The notes beneath the pieces are model-generated. The model did no database searches. It was not told where the DNA came from and saw only the letters and a program-made list of their open reading frames with translations. Of a DNA stretch of 48,965 bases, positions 8,716 to 17,046 are shown one piece after another (position 1 is the first letter of the stretch; each line of letters starts with the position of its first letter). The stretch is taken from positions 1 through 48,965 of the forward strand of contig LNEL01000032.1 of the NCBI GenBank assembly GCA_001464935.1, in the 5' to 3' direction. A program made the position numbers and the translations under genes. The stretch is from Gammaproteobacteria bacterium Ga0077536. Its GTDB lineage: Bacteria; Pseudomonadota; Gammaproteobacteria; Ga0077536.

Positions 8716-9102
8716 TCAGTGGTGATGATCGCCGTGATCGTGGTGATGACCGTGATCGTGATGCTCGGCGTGCGCCGCCTGCGCCGCACGCAGCGCTTCG
8801 CGTTCCGACGCCAGCCGTGCGGCCGGCACCAGCCCCTTGCGGCTCATCAGCTTCTCCGCCGCACTGAGCCACAGCTCGTAATAGGGCTGATGCGGCTCAC
8901 GCGCCGCGTCGGCCGCGACTTCGCCGCTCAGCGCATCGACCCATTCCTGCCATTCGAAGCGGCCCTGCTGATGCAGATGCACGACGAGCGCAAAGGCCTT
9001 CGCTTCCCATGGCGCGGCGAACACCGCACCCTCCTCGTCCCTGGGCAGGCCCGGCACCGCGGCCAGGTTAGGCAGCACCGGACAGTTCGCCTGCCCGCTC
9101 AC
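8716..9102 (-). CDS. Nitrile hydratase accessory protein with His-rich tail
   Basis: A 128-residue protein related to the N-terminal half of nitrile hydratase beta and to the activator P14K family. It keeps PWEAKAFALVVHLHQQGRFEWQEWV and PYYELWLSAAEKL. The C-terminus is HHDHGHHHDHGDHHH, which is well suited to bind cobalt. In cobalt nitrile hydratases the activator loads metal by exchanging subunits; this one probably does the same. The GTG start at 9102 overlaps the stop of the preceding gene as GTGA, which fixes the start and shows coupling. The longer frame to 9129 is less likely. It is the last gene of the nitrile operon. Confidence 0.85.
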   Translation of the reverse strand: MSGQANCPVLPNLAAVPGLPRDEEGAVFAAPWEAKAFALVVHLHQQGRFEWQEWVDALSGEVAADAAREPHQPYYELWLSAAEKLMSRKGLVPAARLASEREALRAAQAAHAEHHDHGHHHDHGDHHH

Positions 9103-9449
9103 GGCGCCGGGTCCATGTAGTCGTCCCACACGTCGACGACGATGAAGTCACGCTCGCCGCCTTCGCGTCCCCACACGTCCTTCGCGCTGAACTTCACGCT
9201 GTAGACGTGCTGGGGGCTTTCGCCCAAGCCGTGCGCATGGGTGTCGGGAAACGAGAACACGCCGTAGTCGCGCTCGACGACGCCGACGCGATCGTGCAGG
9301 TAGCGCGGCATGCGCGTGTGGCCGCGTGGATTAATGTTGCGCGTGCGGATGCGGTCACCGACCTTGAAGCGCGGCGCGATGTCGACGTCGACGCGCGCGC
9401 TCGAGCCGGCAAGTGCCGCGCCGAGCGCCTGTTGTGCATTGATCGCCAT
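9099..9449 (-). CDS. Nitrile hydratase beta subunit, C-terminal domain as a separate protein
   Basis: A 116-residue protein equal to the SH3-like C-terminal domain of nitrile hydratase beta. It keeps RFKVGDRIRTRNINPRGHTRMPRY, DYGVFSFPDTHAHGLGESPQHVYSV and VDVWDDYMDPA. The arginines of GHTRMPRY are expected to contact the oxidised cysteines of the alpha subunit. The ATG overlaps the stop of the N-terminal-domain gene as TAATG, and the two are in different frames. Thiocyanate hydrolase and toyocamycin nitrile hydratase also use a beta chain split in two, so this need not be a broken gene. A frameshift in a once fused gene is the alternative. Confidence 0.88.
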   Translation of the reverse strand: MAINAQQALGAALAGSSARVDVDIAPRFKVGDRIRTRNINPRGHTRMPRYLHDRVGVVERDYGVFSFPDTHAHGLGESPQHVYSVKFSAKDVWGREGGERDFIVVDVWDDYMDPAP

Positions 9450-9760
9450 TACGCAGCCCCCTGCGCGATTTCCGCGCGCCGCGCGGCCAGTTCCTGCGCC
9501 GTGATCGCGCCCTTCTCGACGAGCAGCGTTTCGTACGCATGCAGCCAGTGCTCGTAGTAGCTCGTGTTCAGATAGGCCGGTGCGCCCATCTTCTCGATCG
9601 CATGGCGCAGTTCATCGATGTTGAAGTAACCGCAGGCGAAGATCGGCAGGAACATGCCGAACACGCGCCGTTCCCACTCGGCATGGAACACCGGCTCGTT
9701 CTCTTCGACGACGATCGGCCCCATGCCGTCCATGCCGCCCAGGTCGTGTACACCGTTCAT
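9449..9760 (-). CDS. Nitrile hydratase beta subunit, N-terminal domain as a separate protein
   Basis: A 103-residue protein equal to the helical N-terminal half of nitrile hydratase beta. It begins MNGVHDLGGMDGMGPI and keeps NEPVFHAEWERRVFGM, FNIDELRHAIEKMG and TSYYEHWLHAYETLLVEKG. GGAGG stands eight bases before the ATG. The gene starts 12 bases after the alpha subunit gene and ends in TAATG with the C-terminal-domain gene. Both halves are well conserved, which favours a working three-subunit enzyme over decay. It acts in the cytoplasm with the alpha subunit at 9773. Confidence 0.88.
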   Translation of the reverse strand: MNGVHDLGGMDGMGPIVVEENEPVFHAEWERRVFGMFLPIFACGYFNIDELRHAIEKMGAPAYLNTSYYEHWLHAYETLLVEKGAITAQELAARRAEIAQGAA

Positions 9761-9772
9761 GTGATCCGCCTC

Positions 9773-10369
9773 CTATGCCTTGAGCTTCGTCACGCCGATC
9801 ATCGCGTCCCGCGTCACGAGCGCCGCGAGCGCTTCCTCACTCATGCCCTCGGTGCCCGCCGGCCGCTCCGGCAACACCATGAAGCGCACCTCGGACGTGC
9901 TGTCCCACACGCGGACTTCGGTCTCCGGCGCGAGCTCGGTGCCGAACTCGCGCAGCACGCCGCGCGGATCGCTGACCACGCGCGAACGATACGGCGCGGA
10001 CTTGTACCACACCGGCGGCAGCCCCAGCGTCGGCCACGGGTAGCATGAGCACAGCGTGCAGACGAGCACGTTGTGCACCTCGGGTGTGTTCTCGACGACC
10101 ACCATGTCCTCGCCCTGGATGCCCGAGTAGCCGAGTTCCGCGATCGCGGTCGTGCCGTCGGTCAGCAGGCGCTGCTTGTACGCGGGGTCGACCCATGCGC
10201 GGGCCACGACCCGCGCGCCGTTGCGCGGCCCGACCTTGTGCTCATAGGTGTCGATCAGGGCATCGACGGCGGCCTGATCGATCAGGCCTTTTTCCAGCAG
10301 CAGCGACTCCAGGGCCTTGACCCTGATCTCGACGTCGCTGAGCGGACGTGTGTGTGCGGATGACGCCAT
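9773..10369 (-). CDS. nthA: Nitrile hydratase alpha subunit, cobalt type
   Basis: A 198-residue alpha (or gamma, in thiocyanate hydrolase naming) subunit. It carries the metal-binding claw [11 protein letters not shown] near residues 103-113. Threonine in CTLCSC marks the cobalt type; iron enzymes have serine. The three cysteines bind the metal and two are expected to be oxidised after synthesis. The enzyme adds water to nitriles to give amides. GGAGG precedes the ATG. It follows the amidase gene by 11 bases. Thiocyanate hydrolase is an alternative activity because the subunit layout is the same, but the amidase neighbour favours nitriles. Confidence 0.92.
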   Translation of the reverse strand: MASSAHTRPLSDVEIRVKALESLLLEKGLIDQAAVDALIDTYEHKVGPRNGARVVARAWVDPAYKQRLLTDGTTAIAELGYSGIQGEDMVVVENTPEVHNVLVCTLCSCYPWPTLGLPPVWYKSAPYRSRVVSDPRGVLREFGTELAPETEVRVWDSTSEVRFMVLPERPAGTEGMSEEALAALVTRDAMIGVTKLKA

Positions 10370-10380
10370 GGCGTGCCTCC

Positions 10381-11901
10381 TCAGGCTTTCTTCCAGTCGA
10401 ATGATTGTTCGAACGCGTGCGATGCGCGCAGGATGGTGCTCTCACCGAAGGACTTGCCGATGAGCATCATGCCGACCGGCAGTCCCTGCGACATGCCACA
10501 GGGCACGTTCATTGCCGGATGGCCGGTGACGTCGAACGGCGCCGTATTCGGCAGCATCTCGAGCGCGCGCGCGATGTATTCCTCGCGCGAAGCATCCGGC
10601 GGCGGAATGCGCGTTGCCTTCATCGGCAACGTCGGCATCACGAGCAGATCGACCTGCTGGAACATCGCGTCGTAGGTCGCCTTCAGTTTGAGCGCGAGAT
10701 TCTGGGCCTTCGCATAGAAATGCCCGTGATAGCGCGTCTGCATGTACTCGCCCAGCATCAGCACGAGCTTGGTCGTCTCCGACAGGTCGTTCGGGCGCGT
10801 GTGCCAGCCGCGCGCGAACGCGTCGAGCAGCGAGGTCGTGTAGTAGCCCTTCCAGTTCGTGCCCATCGAATTGCCCTTGAGCATCAGCGCGGTCGCGCCT
10901 TCGATGGCAATGGCATTCCAGATGTGGATACCGTCGCGATGCATCGGGACAGACACCGTCGAGACCACTGCGCCCAGTTGCTCGAAGCGGCCGGCAGCCT
11001 TCAGCACCAGGTCGTCGACGTCCGCCTGCGACAGGCCCGGCCATTCGAAACCTTCCGGCACGATACCGATGCGCATGCCCTCGATATTGCCCGTCAGCGC
11101 CTTCGTGTAGACCTCCGGGCGCACGCGGTACTGCCGCGGATCCATGCCGTCTTCACCGGCGATGACTTCCAGCAGCAGCGCGACGTCGGCGGTGCTGCGC
11201 GCCATCGGACCGAGATGATCGAGCGTGCTCTCGATCGGAAAGGCGCCGGTGTACGGCACGAGCCCGTGCGTGGGCTTCAGGCCGTAGACGCCGCACCAGC
11301 ACGCCGGCATGCGAATCGACCCACCCTGGTCGCCGCCGATCGCCATGTCGACTTCGCCGGCCGCGACGAGCGCCGCGCTGCCCGCCGACGAACCGCCCGC
11401 CGAGCGCGTGTGGTCGTGGGGGTTGAGCGTCGGGCCATTGTCGGTGGTGTGGCTGCCGCCGGAAAAGCACAGGCTTTCACAGTCGGCTTTGCCGGCAATC
11501 TCGCCGCCAGCGTCGAGGATGCGCGTGACGATCGTCGCATCGACATCGGGCACGTAACCCTCGAGCACCGAAGTGCCGTTCATCATCGGCACGCCGGCGA
11601 CGCAGACGTTGTCCTTGATGGCGATGGTCTTGCCGCGCAGCGGGCCACGCGGCGCCCCCTTGATCGACGTTTTGTAGTACCACGCATTCAGTGGATCTTC
11701 GCTGCGCTCCGGGCGGTAGCCGGGCGTGCGCGGATACTTGACCGGCAGCCGCGGTTCGACGAGTTCCTGCAGCCGCTGGTAGGACGCCAGCGTGCCGCCC
11801 ATCAGGCCCTGAAAGGACGCGAGGTCCTCGGGGCTCAGGTCGAGGCCGAACTGCGTGGCGATGTATTGAAGCTCATCGAGCGAAGGCGTCTTGACGATAA
11901 T
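10381..11901 (-). CDS. Amidase (amidase-signature family), probable ATT start
   Basis: An amidase that turns amides into acids and ammonia, here the product of nitrile hydratase. The Lys of AIKDN, the Ser of GGSSAGSAA and the nucleophile Ser of [12 protein letters not shown] form the expected Ser-cisSer-Lys triad. The first ATG in frame is at 11802. However, 33 further codons upstream read as the conserved N-terminus of this family ([20 protein letters not shown]). No ATG, GTG or TTG lies in that frame there. An ATT at 11901 has GGGGAG eight bases upstream and gives 506 residues, close to the usual length. I infer an ATT start; a sequencing error is possible. It is co-transcribed with the nitrile hydratase genes. 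Confidence 0.85.
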   Translation of the reverse strand: MIVKTPSLDELQYIATQFGLDLSPEDLASFQGLMGGTLASYQRLQELVEPRLPVKYPRTPGYRPERSEDPLNAWYYKTSIKGAPRGPLRGKTIAIKDNVCVAGVPMMNGTSVLEGYVPDVDATIVTRILDAGGEIAGKADCESLCFSGGSHTTDNGPTLNPHDHTRSAGGSSAGSAALVAAGEVDMAIGGDQGGSIRMPACWCGVYGLKPTHGLVPYTGAFPIESTLDHLGPMARSTADVALLLEVIAGEDGMDPRQYRVRPEVYTKALTGNIEGMRIGIVPEGFEWPGLSQADVDDLVLKAAGRFEQLGAVVSTVSVPMHRDGIHIWNAIAIEGATALMLKGNSMGTNWKGYYTTSLLDAFARGWHTRPNDLSETTKLVLMLGEYMQTRYHGHFYAKAQNLALKLKATYDAMFQQVDLLVMPTLPMKATRIPPPDASREEYIARALEMLPNTAPFDVTGHPAMNVPCGMSQGLPVGMMLIGKSFGESTILRASHAFEQSFDWKKA

Positions 11902-11968
11902 GGCGGCTACTCCCCGTCTGCTTGTCCGGAATGAAAGCGGCCTTGCGGTGACCGCTGTAGGTTGCCCG

Positions 11969-12421
11969 TCAGTTCGCGCAGGCGAACACCTGGTACTCGA
12001 CGCGATTGGGCATCACGCGTCCCTGGCCGACGGCGATCACCCGATTCAGCCAGCGATAGCGCTCGTCACCCGTTTCGAAACGCGGCTGCGAGAAGAAATG
12101 CTGATCGCCGAAGCGGGTTTCGCCCTGGCCACCGAGTGCCGCCATCACCGCGTCGGTGACTTCCAGCCGCCCGAAGTACTGTACGTAGATGATCGCGCCG
12201 TCGTGGGTCTCGAAGGTCGCGCGCACATCGAGGTGCCCGATTCCTTCGCTGTCGAGCAGCAGCCAGTCGCCGCCGCCGGTCAGCAGCCGTCCGCGCAGAC
12301 GCGGCCCTTCGAACGCGCCGCCCGAGACTTCGAACACCATCCGGTTGCCAAAAGGCCCCTGCCCCACCGCCACGGCTGGCAGCAGGTCGGCGTAGTAGGT
12401 CATCAGTGGTTCGAGTCGCAT
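11969..12421 (-). CDS. DUF3237 domain protein
   Basis: A 150-residue protein that matches the DUF3237 pattern: PLMTYYADLLPAVAVGQGPFGNRMVFEVSGGAFEGPRLRG at the N-terminus, then DWLLLDSEGIGHLDVRATFETHDGAIIYV. The fold is a small beta barrel and no reaction is established. It lies 67 bases upstream of the amidase start on the same strand and is probably the first gene of the nitrile operon. That position suggests a role in nitrile or amide handling. GGAG lies about ten bases before the ATG. Confidence 0.8.
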   Translation of the reverse strand: MRLEPLMTYYADLLPAVAVGQGPFGNRMVFEVSGGAFEGPRLRGRLLTGGGDWLLLDSEGIGHLDVRATFETHDGAIIYVQYFGRLEVTDAVMAALGGQGETRFGDQHFFSQPRFETGDERYRWLNRVIAVGQGRVMPNRVEYQVFACAN

Positions 12422-12521
12422 CAGGAGAGCTCCCGGGTCCAGGCGTGAACGGTGGCGGATGGTCGCAGGTCATTTCACCATATTGCCATCCGATATCGAA
12501 CCCCTGCCGTAGACTGTGCCC

Positions 12522-13229
12522 ATGAGTACACGCATTTTCCTGTTCACTGCCCTCGTGCTGGCCTGCCTGGCGGGTCCGGCGCAGGCCACGACCGAGCCGC
12601 GCTGCGCCGGTCCCGGTGCCGCCGACGGCTACGCGCGACGCAACGGCGCCGACGTCCTCGAATTCGACGTGCTGCGCAACGGCAAGCGGGTCGGCCTTCA
12701 TCGCACCCGCTTCGCGCGCGAGAACGGGTACCTGGTCGTGTCGTCCGAGATGGAGGTGACCATCCGCTTCCTGATGATCGCGGCCTACCGCTACCGCTAT
12801 ACCGCGACCGAATACTGGTGCGAAGGTCAGCTCGTCCGGCTCGACGCCACCGTCGACGACAACGGCGATCGATCCCGGTTCAAGGCCCGGGCCAAGGGCG
12901 CCCGGATCGAGATCGACGGTTCAACCGGCCGCGCCAGCGCGCCGCTGGGCCTCATCAGCACGAATCACTGGCACAGCGGCGTGCTCGAGGCGCGAGCCGT
13001 ACTCAATACGCTGACCGGGCGGGTCAACCAGGTCCGGCTCGAGCGCTGCCCACCCGCCACGGCCGAAGGACCGGCCGGCACGGACTGCTACGACTACACC
13101 GGCGACCTCGACGCGCGCGTGTGGTACGACGCTGCGGGCCGCTGGGTCGGCCTCGCGTTCGACGGCAAGGACGGCTCGCGTTTTCTGTATCGCTGCCGCC
13201 GCTGCGCCGCGCCGGTCAACGCGAGTTGA
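12522..13229 (+). CDS. Exported DUF6134-like protein
   Basis: A 235-residue protein that starts with a signal peptide (MSTRIFLFTALVLACLAGPAQA). The mature part keeps EFDVLRNGKRVGLHR and the aromatic segment AYRYRYTATEYW, then NHWHSGV near the centre, which resembles the DUF6134 family of periplasmic proteins of unknown function. The ATG at 12522 is preferred over a GTG six bases upstream. The C-terminus has a CRRC pair. It stands alone between the divergent nitrile operon and the SDR gene. I cannot assign a role. Confidence 0.72.
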   Translation: MSTRIFLFTALVLACLAGPAQATTEPRCAGPGAADGYARRNGADVLEFDVLRNGKRVGLHRTRFARENGYLVVSSEMEVTIRFLMIAAYRYRYTATEYWCEGQLVRLDATVDDNGDRSRFKARAKGARIEIDGSTGRASAPLGLISTNHWHSGVLEARAVLNTLTGRVNQVRLERCPPATAEGPAGTDCYDYTGDLDARVWYDAAGRWVGLAFDGKDGSRFLYRCRRCAAPVNAS

Positions 13230-13260
13230 ACGCCTCGCCCACCGTGCGCTTTGACACCAC

Positions 13261-13286
13261 CAATCCGGGCGAGCCGCCCCGGCGTA
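13261..13286 (+). promoter_or_regulatory. Possible ECF-sigma promoter of the SDR/NTF2 operon
   Basis: CAATCC (13261-13266) is followed after 16 bases by CGTA (13283-13286). The same geometry occurs with TGATCC upstream of the sigma gene and of the FAD oxidoreductase gene. Four of six -35 bases match. The SDR start codon is 35 bases downstream. Confidence 0.45.
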
Positions 13287-13320
13287 CTATCGCCACTGGA
13301 ACGACGCGACGGGGGGGCTG

Positions 13321-14058
13321 ATGCGGGTGTGGATTACCGGCGCGAGCAGCGGCATCGGCCTTGCGATGGCGCAGCACTATGCGCGAGAGGGCCATGAAGT
13401 GATCATCTCGGCGCGCCGCGCGGAGACGCTCGCCAGCGCCGCCGTGACACTGCCCGCCCACCCGTTGCCGCTGGATGTCACCGATCGCGACGCCGTGCAT
13501 GCCGCCGTCAGGCGCATCGAGACTGAGCGCGGTCCGATCGACCTCGCCATCCTCAATGCCGGCACCTATGTCGTGACGCCTGCGGCCGAGTTCACCACGG
13601 AGGTCGCCGCGCGCATGATGTCGGTGAACTACTTCGGTCTGTGTCATGCACTCGAAGTCCTGATGCCGCTGATGCGCGCGCGTGGCCGCGGACAGATTGC
13701 GGCGATGTCGTCGCTCGCGGGGTATGTCGGCCTGCCCTATGCAGGCCCGTACGCCGCATCGAAGAGCGCCGTGATGCGCCTGTGCGAGTCGCTGGTGTCG
13801 GAACTCGCGCGCGACGGCGTGCAGATCAGCGTGATCAACCCGGGCTTCGTGCGCACGCCGTTGACGGACCGCAACGATTTTCCGATGCCGTGGATCGTGG
13901 AGGCCGACGACGCGGCGCGCTGGATTGCGCGGGATCTCGCCGCCGGACGTTTCGAGGTGCGCTTTCCACGCCGTCTCGCGTGGTCCATGCGCCTGCTGTC
14001 GATGCTGCCCGAACGCCTGTACTTCGCGATCACGAAACGGATGCTGCGGCCCGCATGA
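13321..14058 (+). CDS. Short-chain dehydrogenase/reductase
   Basis: A 245-residue classical SDR. The cofactor motif TGASSGIG is at residues 6-13, the NAG of LNAGTY is near residue 80, the catalytic Ser lies in MSSLAGYVG and the YAASK catalytic Tyr-Lys pair is near residue 143. It oxidises or reduces a carbonyl/alcohol with NAD(P). It starts 35 bases after a putative ECF promoter, and its stop overlaps the next gene as ATGA. Genes like this often accompany the ChrR/FAD-oxidoreductase/DUF1365/methyltransferase cluster to its right, so it probably acts on modified fatty acids or lipids. The substrate is unknown. Confidence 0.88.
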   Translation: MRVWITGASSGIGLAMAQHYAREGHEVIISARRAETLASAAVTLPAHPLPLDVTDRDAVHAAVRRIETERGPIDLAILNAGTYVVTPAAEFTTEVAARMMSVNYFGLCHALEVLMPLMRARGRGQIAAMSSLAGYVGLPYAGPYAASKSAVMRLCESLVSELARDGVQISVINPGFVRTPLTDRNDFPMPWIVEADDAARWIARDLAAGRFEVRFPRRLAWSMRLLSMLPERLYFAITKRMLRPA

Positions 14059-14513
14059 TTCCGCCGGGCGTCGAACGCTACGTCGGATTCATGACGTCGC
14101 TGGCGCCGGCGAGCCTCGCCGGCGTCGAGGCCATCGTCACCGACGACATGCATTTCCGCGATCCTTTCAACGATGTCCACGGCCGCGCACATTTCGTGCG
14201 CTGCCTCGAGGACATGCTGCATCAGCTCGACGACCTGCGCATCGATGTCACGCACGTGGCGCCGCTGTCGGCACGCGGCTCGGCCGTCGACGGCAAATCG
14301 CGTTTCGCGCTGTACTGGCACTTCGGGGGCAGGCTGAACAAGCTCGGTGGGCGTCCCTGGGCGGTCACCGGCGTGGCCGTAATTGCGCTCGCCGCGGACG
14401 GGCGCGTGCAGGAACACCTCGACTACTGGGATGCCGCCGGCGGCCTCTATGAGCAACTGCCGCTGCTCGGTGGCCTGCTACGCTGGGTGCGGCGACGCTT
14501 CGCGGTGCCCTGA
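14055..14513 (+). CDS. NTF2-like (SnoaL-type) protein
   Basis: A 152-residue protein with an NTF2/SnoaL-like pattern: a helical start (VERYVGFMTSLAPASLAGVEAIVTDDMHFRDPFN), HFVRCLEDML and the strand ending in EHLDYWD. These cone-shaped folds bind small hydrophobic molecules or act as isomerases and cyclases. The ATG overlaps the SDR stop (ATGA), so the two are coupled; a longer frame in the same phase starting at 13641 is not the gene. The 3' end overlaps the convergent MFS gene by 36 bases. Role inferred from neighbours: lipid modification under sigma-factor control. Confidence 0.8.
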   Translation: MIPPGVERYVGFMTSLAPASLAGVEAIVTDDMHFRDPFNDVHGRAHFVRCLEDMLHQLDDLRIDVTHVAPLSARGSAVDGKSRFALYWHFGGRLNKLGGRPWAVTGVAVIALAADGRVQEHLDYWDAAGGLYEQLPLLGGLLRWVRRRFAVP

Positions 14514-15800
14514 TTTCAGCACCAGGCCGATCGCGGCCAGCTTGAGCAGCACCGGCACACCGGCGTACAGCACGAGCAGCGTCAACGTCGCGGTCCGATC
14601 GAGGGGCTGCTCGGCGACATAGCCGCCGACGTCGAGTCCCATGAAGCCGATGGCGACGGCGGCAGCCAGCGCCGCCTTCGTCGCCATCGACCAGATGCCG
14701 AAGAACAGCGCGCCGCGCGCGACCCCGGACTCGCGCGTATCGCGCTCGATGACATCGGTCTGCAGCGCCGGTGGCAACACGAGATCGGCGCCGAGCAGCG
14801 CGCCCGTGATCGCGCAGATGAGCGCATAACCGAGATGTGAGGCGGGTGACAGCAACCCCACGCACGCGAATACCGCGCTGGCCGCGACCATCGCGGCCAC
14901 CCATACCTGCGCCTTGCCGTGGCGCCGCGCAAGCCGCGGCCAGGCCGGCATCGCGAGCACCGCGCAGCCGAAGTACAACAGCATCAGCCAGTTCAGCGCC
15001 TCGTCGTCGAGTCCGAAGTAGGCGCCGACGATGATCGGAAACAGCACCGACGGCAGCCCGTTCGCGAGCCCGTTGACGAACCATGCCGCCAGCAGGCGTG
15101 AGAACGCGCGATTGCGCAGCAGATCGCGCATCGCGCGCACGCCCCAGGGCGGCGGCGCGCCGGCGGGCGGCGGCTGCGGCAGGCGGACGAGCAGCACGAG
15201 AAAGCCCGGCACGCCGAGCATTACGGCGATGGCGGCAAGGCCCGCCGGTCCGGCGAGATCCGGGCGCTCGAGCACCCGCGCCAGCACGGGCGCGGCGACC
15301 GCGATGCACATGCCGAGCAGCATCGCCGCCTCGCGCGCGCCGACCAGCGTCGTGCGCAAACCCTGATTCGGGAAGTCCGACGCCCATGCCGCGTGCGGCA
15401 CGGCGACCAGCGACCAGCCGATGAACAGCAGCAGCGACCAGCCGAACAGGTACAGCGGCGACGCCGCCCCGCCCGGATGGGTGACGGCCCACAGCGCGAT
15501 GCCGGCGATGACGGCGCCCACGGCAATGACCGGCTTGCGCCGCCCGAGGCGCGAGCGCAGGCGGTCGCTCAGGGCGCCGGCCAGCGGATCGGCGAGAAAA
15601 TCCAGCGCGCGCGCCGCGGCGAGCGCCGCGCCGGTCGCGGCGAGCCCGAGCCCCAGATCCTCGGCGTACCAGGTCGGCAGCAACACCGCGATCGGGATCG
15701 TGGGCACTGCGAGCGCGAGGCCCGGCGCGGCGTAGGCCGCGATGTCGGCAGCGCCGGTCGTCGCCGGCGCGAGGCCCTGTTGCCCGTTGGGGTCAGACAC
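14478..15800 (-). CDS. MFS transporter of the GPH (sugar-cation symporter) type
   Basis: A 440-residue membrane protein with about twelve helices. The first loop has DFLADPLAGALSDRLRSRLGRRKP, typical of the GPH branch of the major facilitator family. Canonical members move sugars with cations, but GPH-like proteins in this cluster type may move lipids or other compounds. The GTG start at 15800 lies inside the end of the upstream methyltransferase gene (8-base overlap). It is the last gene of the operon that begins at 19128. Its 3' end overlaps the convergent NTF2-like gene. Confidence 0.85.
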   Translation of the reverse strand: MSDPNGQQGLAPATTGAADIAAYAAPGLALAVPTIPIAVLLPTWYAEDLGLGLAATGAALAAARALDFLADPLAGALSDRLRSRLGRRKPVIAVGAVIAGIALWAVTHPGGAASPLYLFGWSLLLFIGWSLVAVPHAAWASDFPNQGLRTTLVGAREAAMLLGMCIAVAAPVLARVLERPDLAGPAGLAAIAVMLGVPGFLVLLVRLPQPPPAGAPPPWGVRAMRDLLRNRAFSRLLAAWFVNGLANGLPSVLFPIIVGAYFGLDDEALNWLMLLYFGCAVLAMPAWPRLARRHGKAQVWVAAMVAASAVFACVGLLSPASHLGYALICAITGALLGADLVLPPALQTDVIERDTRESGVARGALFFGIWSMATKAALAAAVAIGFMGLDVGGYVAEQPLDRTATLTLLVLYAGVPVLLKLAAIGLVLKSGHREASPHPA

Positions 15801-17046
15801 CGATCGTCGGCTCGACCCTCAACTGCACGACGTCGATCGCGCCGAGGCGAAAGCCGGCTTCGCAGTAGCACAGGTAGTAGCGCCACAGGCGGTGGAAGCG
15901 CTCGTCGAAGCCCATCGGCACGAGGCTCGGCCACGCGGCCTCGAAACTCTCGCGCCAGATCGCGAGCGTGCGGGCGTAGTCGAGGCCGAAACGCACCGTG
16001 CGCGTGACCGCGAGCCCGGCCTCGCCGAACACCCGCGCGAGAATCTCCTCGGTCGGCAGCATGCCGCCCGGAAACACGTGGCGCTGGATGAAGTCCGGCC
16101 GGCGGCGATAACTGTCGTAGCGCGGCGGATCGATCGTGATGATCTGCAGGCCGGCGATGCCACCGGGCTTGAGGCTGCGGGCGAGTGTCTGCGCGTACTG
16201 CGCCCAGTACTGCTCGCCGACAGCCTCGAACATCTCGATCGAGGCGATGCGATCGTAGCGGCGGTCGAGATCGCGATAGTCACGAAGTTCGATGTCCGTC
16301 TGCGCGCTGACGCCGGCCGCGGTGAGGCGCGCCGTGGCGTACTTGACCTGTTCGCGCGACAGCGAAATACCGTGGACTCGCGCGCCGAGCTGCGCCGCGT
16401 GCTCGGCGAAGCCGCCCCAGCCACAGCCGATCTCCAGCACGTCCTGATCCTTGCCGAGTTCGATCAGCGCGCCGAGGTGCGCGTACTTGCGCGCCTGCGC
16501 CGCGGCGAGCGTTTCGTTGGCGTCGGCCGGCTCGGCGAACAGCGCCGACGAATAGGTCATCGTCGGGTCGAGCCACGTCGAGTAGAACGCATTGCCGAGA
16601 TCGTAGTGATACGAAATGTTGCGCCGACTCTGGCGCCGTGTATTCGTGTGCAGCCGATGCCACAGCCGGTTGAACCAGCGCACCAGCGGCAGGCCTTCAA
16701 TCGAATTGCCGGCGCGATCTTCGTTCGCGCCCAGCAGCATCAGCAGCCCGGTCAGATCCGGCGTCGTCCATTCATCATCGAGATAGGACTCGGCGAGTCC
16801 CATGGCGCCACCGGTGACGACTCGCCACACCGCGCGCGTCGAGTGCAACTGCCAGCACGCGACCTCGTCGCCCTCACCGCGAAAGGTATGGCGACGCCCG
16901 TCCGGCAACTCGACGGTCAGAGTACCGCGGCGGATGCGCGCGCCGATGCGCCGCAGCGCGAAATCTGTCAGACGCGCCGCAGGACCGAGGCGCCGGGCGG
17001 CCGGCGACGACAGGGGCAGTGCGTCAGTGATCGAAGGTTCCGACAT
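15793..17046 (-). CDS. Cyclopropane-fatty-acid-synthase-like SAM methyltransferase
   Basis: A 417-residue protein of the mycolic/cyclopropane synthase family. The SAM-binding motif is VLEIGCGWGGFAEHAA (about residues 204-219), with SYHYDLGNAFYSTWLD just before it and SIEMFEAVGEQYW after it. It methylates an unsaturated acyl chain in a membrane phospholipid, using SAM. Its start lies 22 bases inside the end of the DUF1365 gene, so the two are coupled. In Rhodobacter, as I recall, a relative in the RpoE/ChrR regulon makes a methylated intermediate of furan fatty acids. That activity is likelier here than simple cyclopropanation, because a second cfa-type gene sits at 23416. Confidence 0.87.
   Translation of the reverse strand: MSEPSITDALPLSSPAARRLGPAARLTDFALRRIGARIRRGTLTVELPDGRRHTFRGEGDEVACWQLHSTRAVWRVVTGGAMGLAESYLDDEWTTPDLTGLLMLLGANEDRAGNSIEGLPLVRWFNRLWHRLHTNTRRQSRRNISYHYDLGNAFYSTWLDPTMTYSSALFAEPADANETLAAAQARKYAHLGALIELGKDQDVLEIGCGWGGFAEHAAQLGARVHGISLSREQVKYATARLTAAGVSAQTDIELRDYRDLDRRYDRIASIEMFEAVGEQYWAQYAQTLARSLKPGGIAGLQIITIDPPRYDSYRRRPDFIQRHVFPGGMLPTEEILARVFGEAGLAVTRTVRFGLDYARTLAIWRESFEAAWPSLVPMGFDERFHRLWRYYLCYCEAGFRLGAIDVVQLRVEPTIGV

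Noticed and set aside
9449..9451. The nitrile hydratase beta gene as a frameshifted pseudogene
   Set aside because: Both halves are conserved, each has a start, the join is a clean TAATG, and split beta chains are known. Kept as an alternative only.
9773..10369. Thiocyanate hydrolase rather than nitrile hydratase
   Set aside because: The subunit layout fits both, but the adjacent amidase is the natural partner of a nitrile hydratase. Not fully excluded.
10405..11934. A 509-codon frame antisense to the amidase
   Set aside because: Same reason: the amidase is certain, and the antisense translation is low-complexity with many Arg and His.
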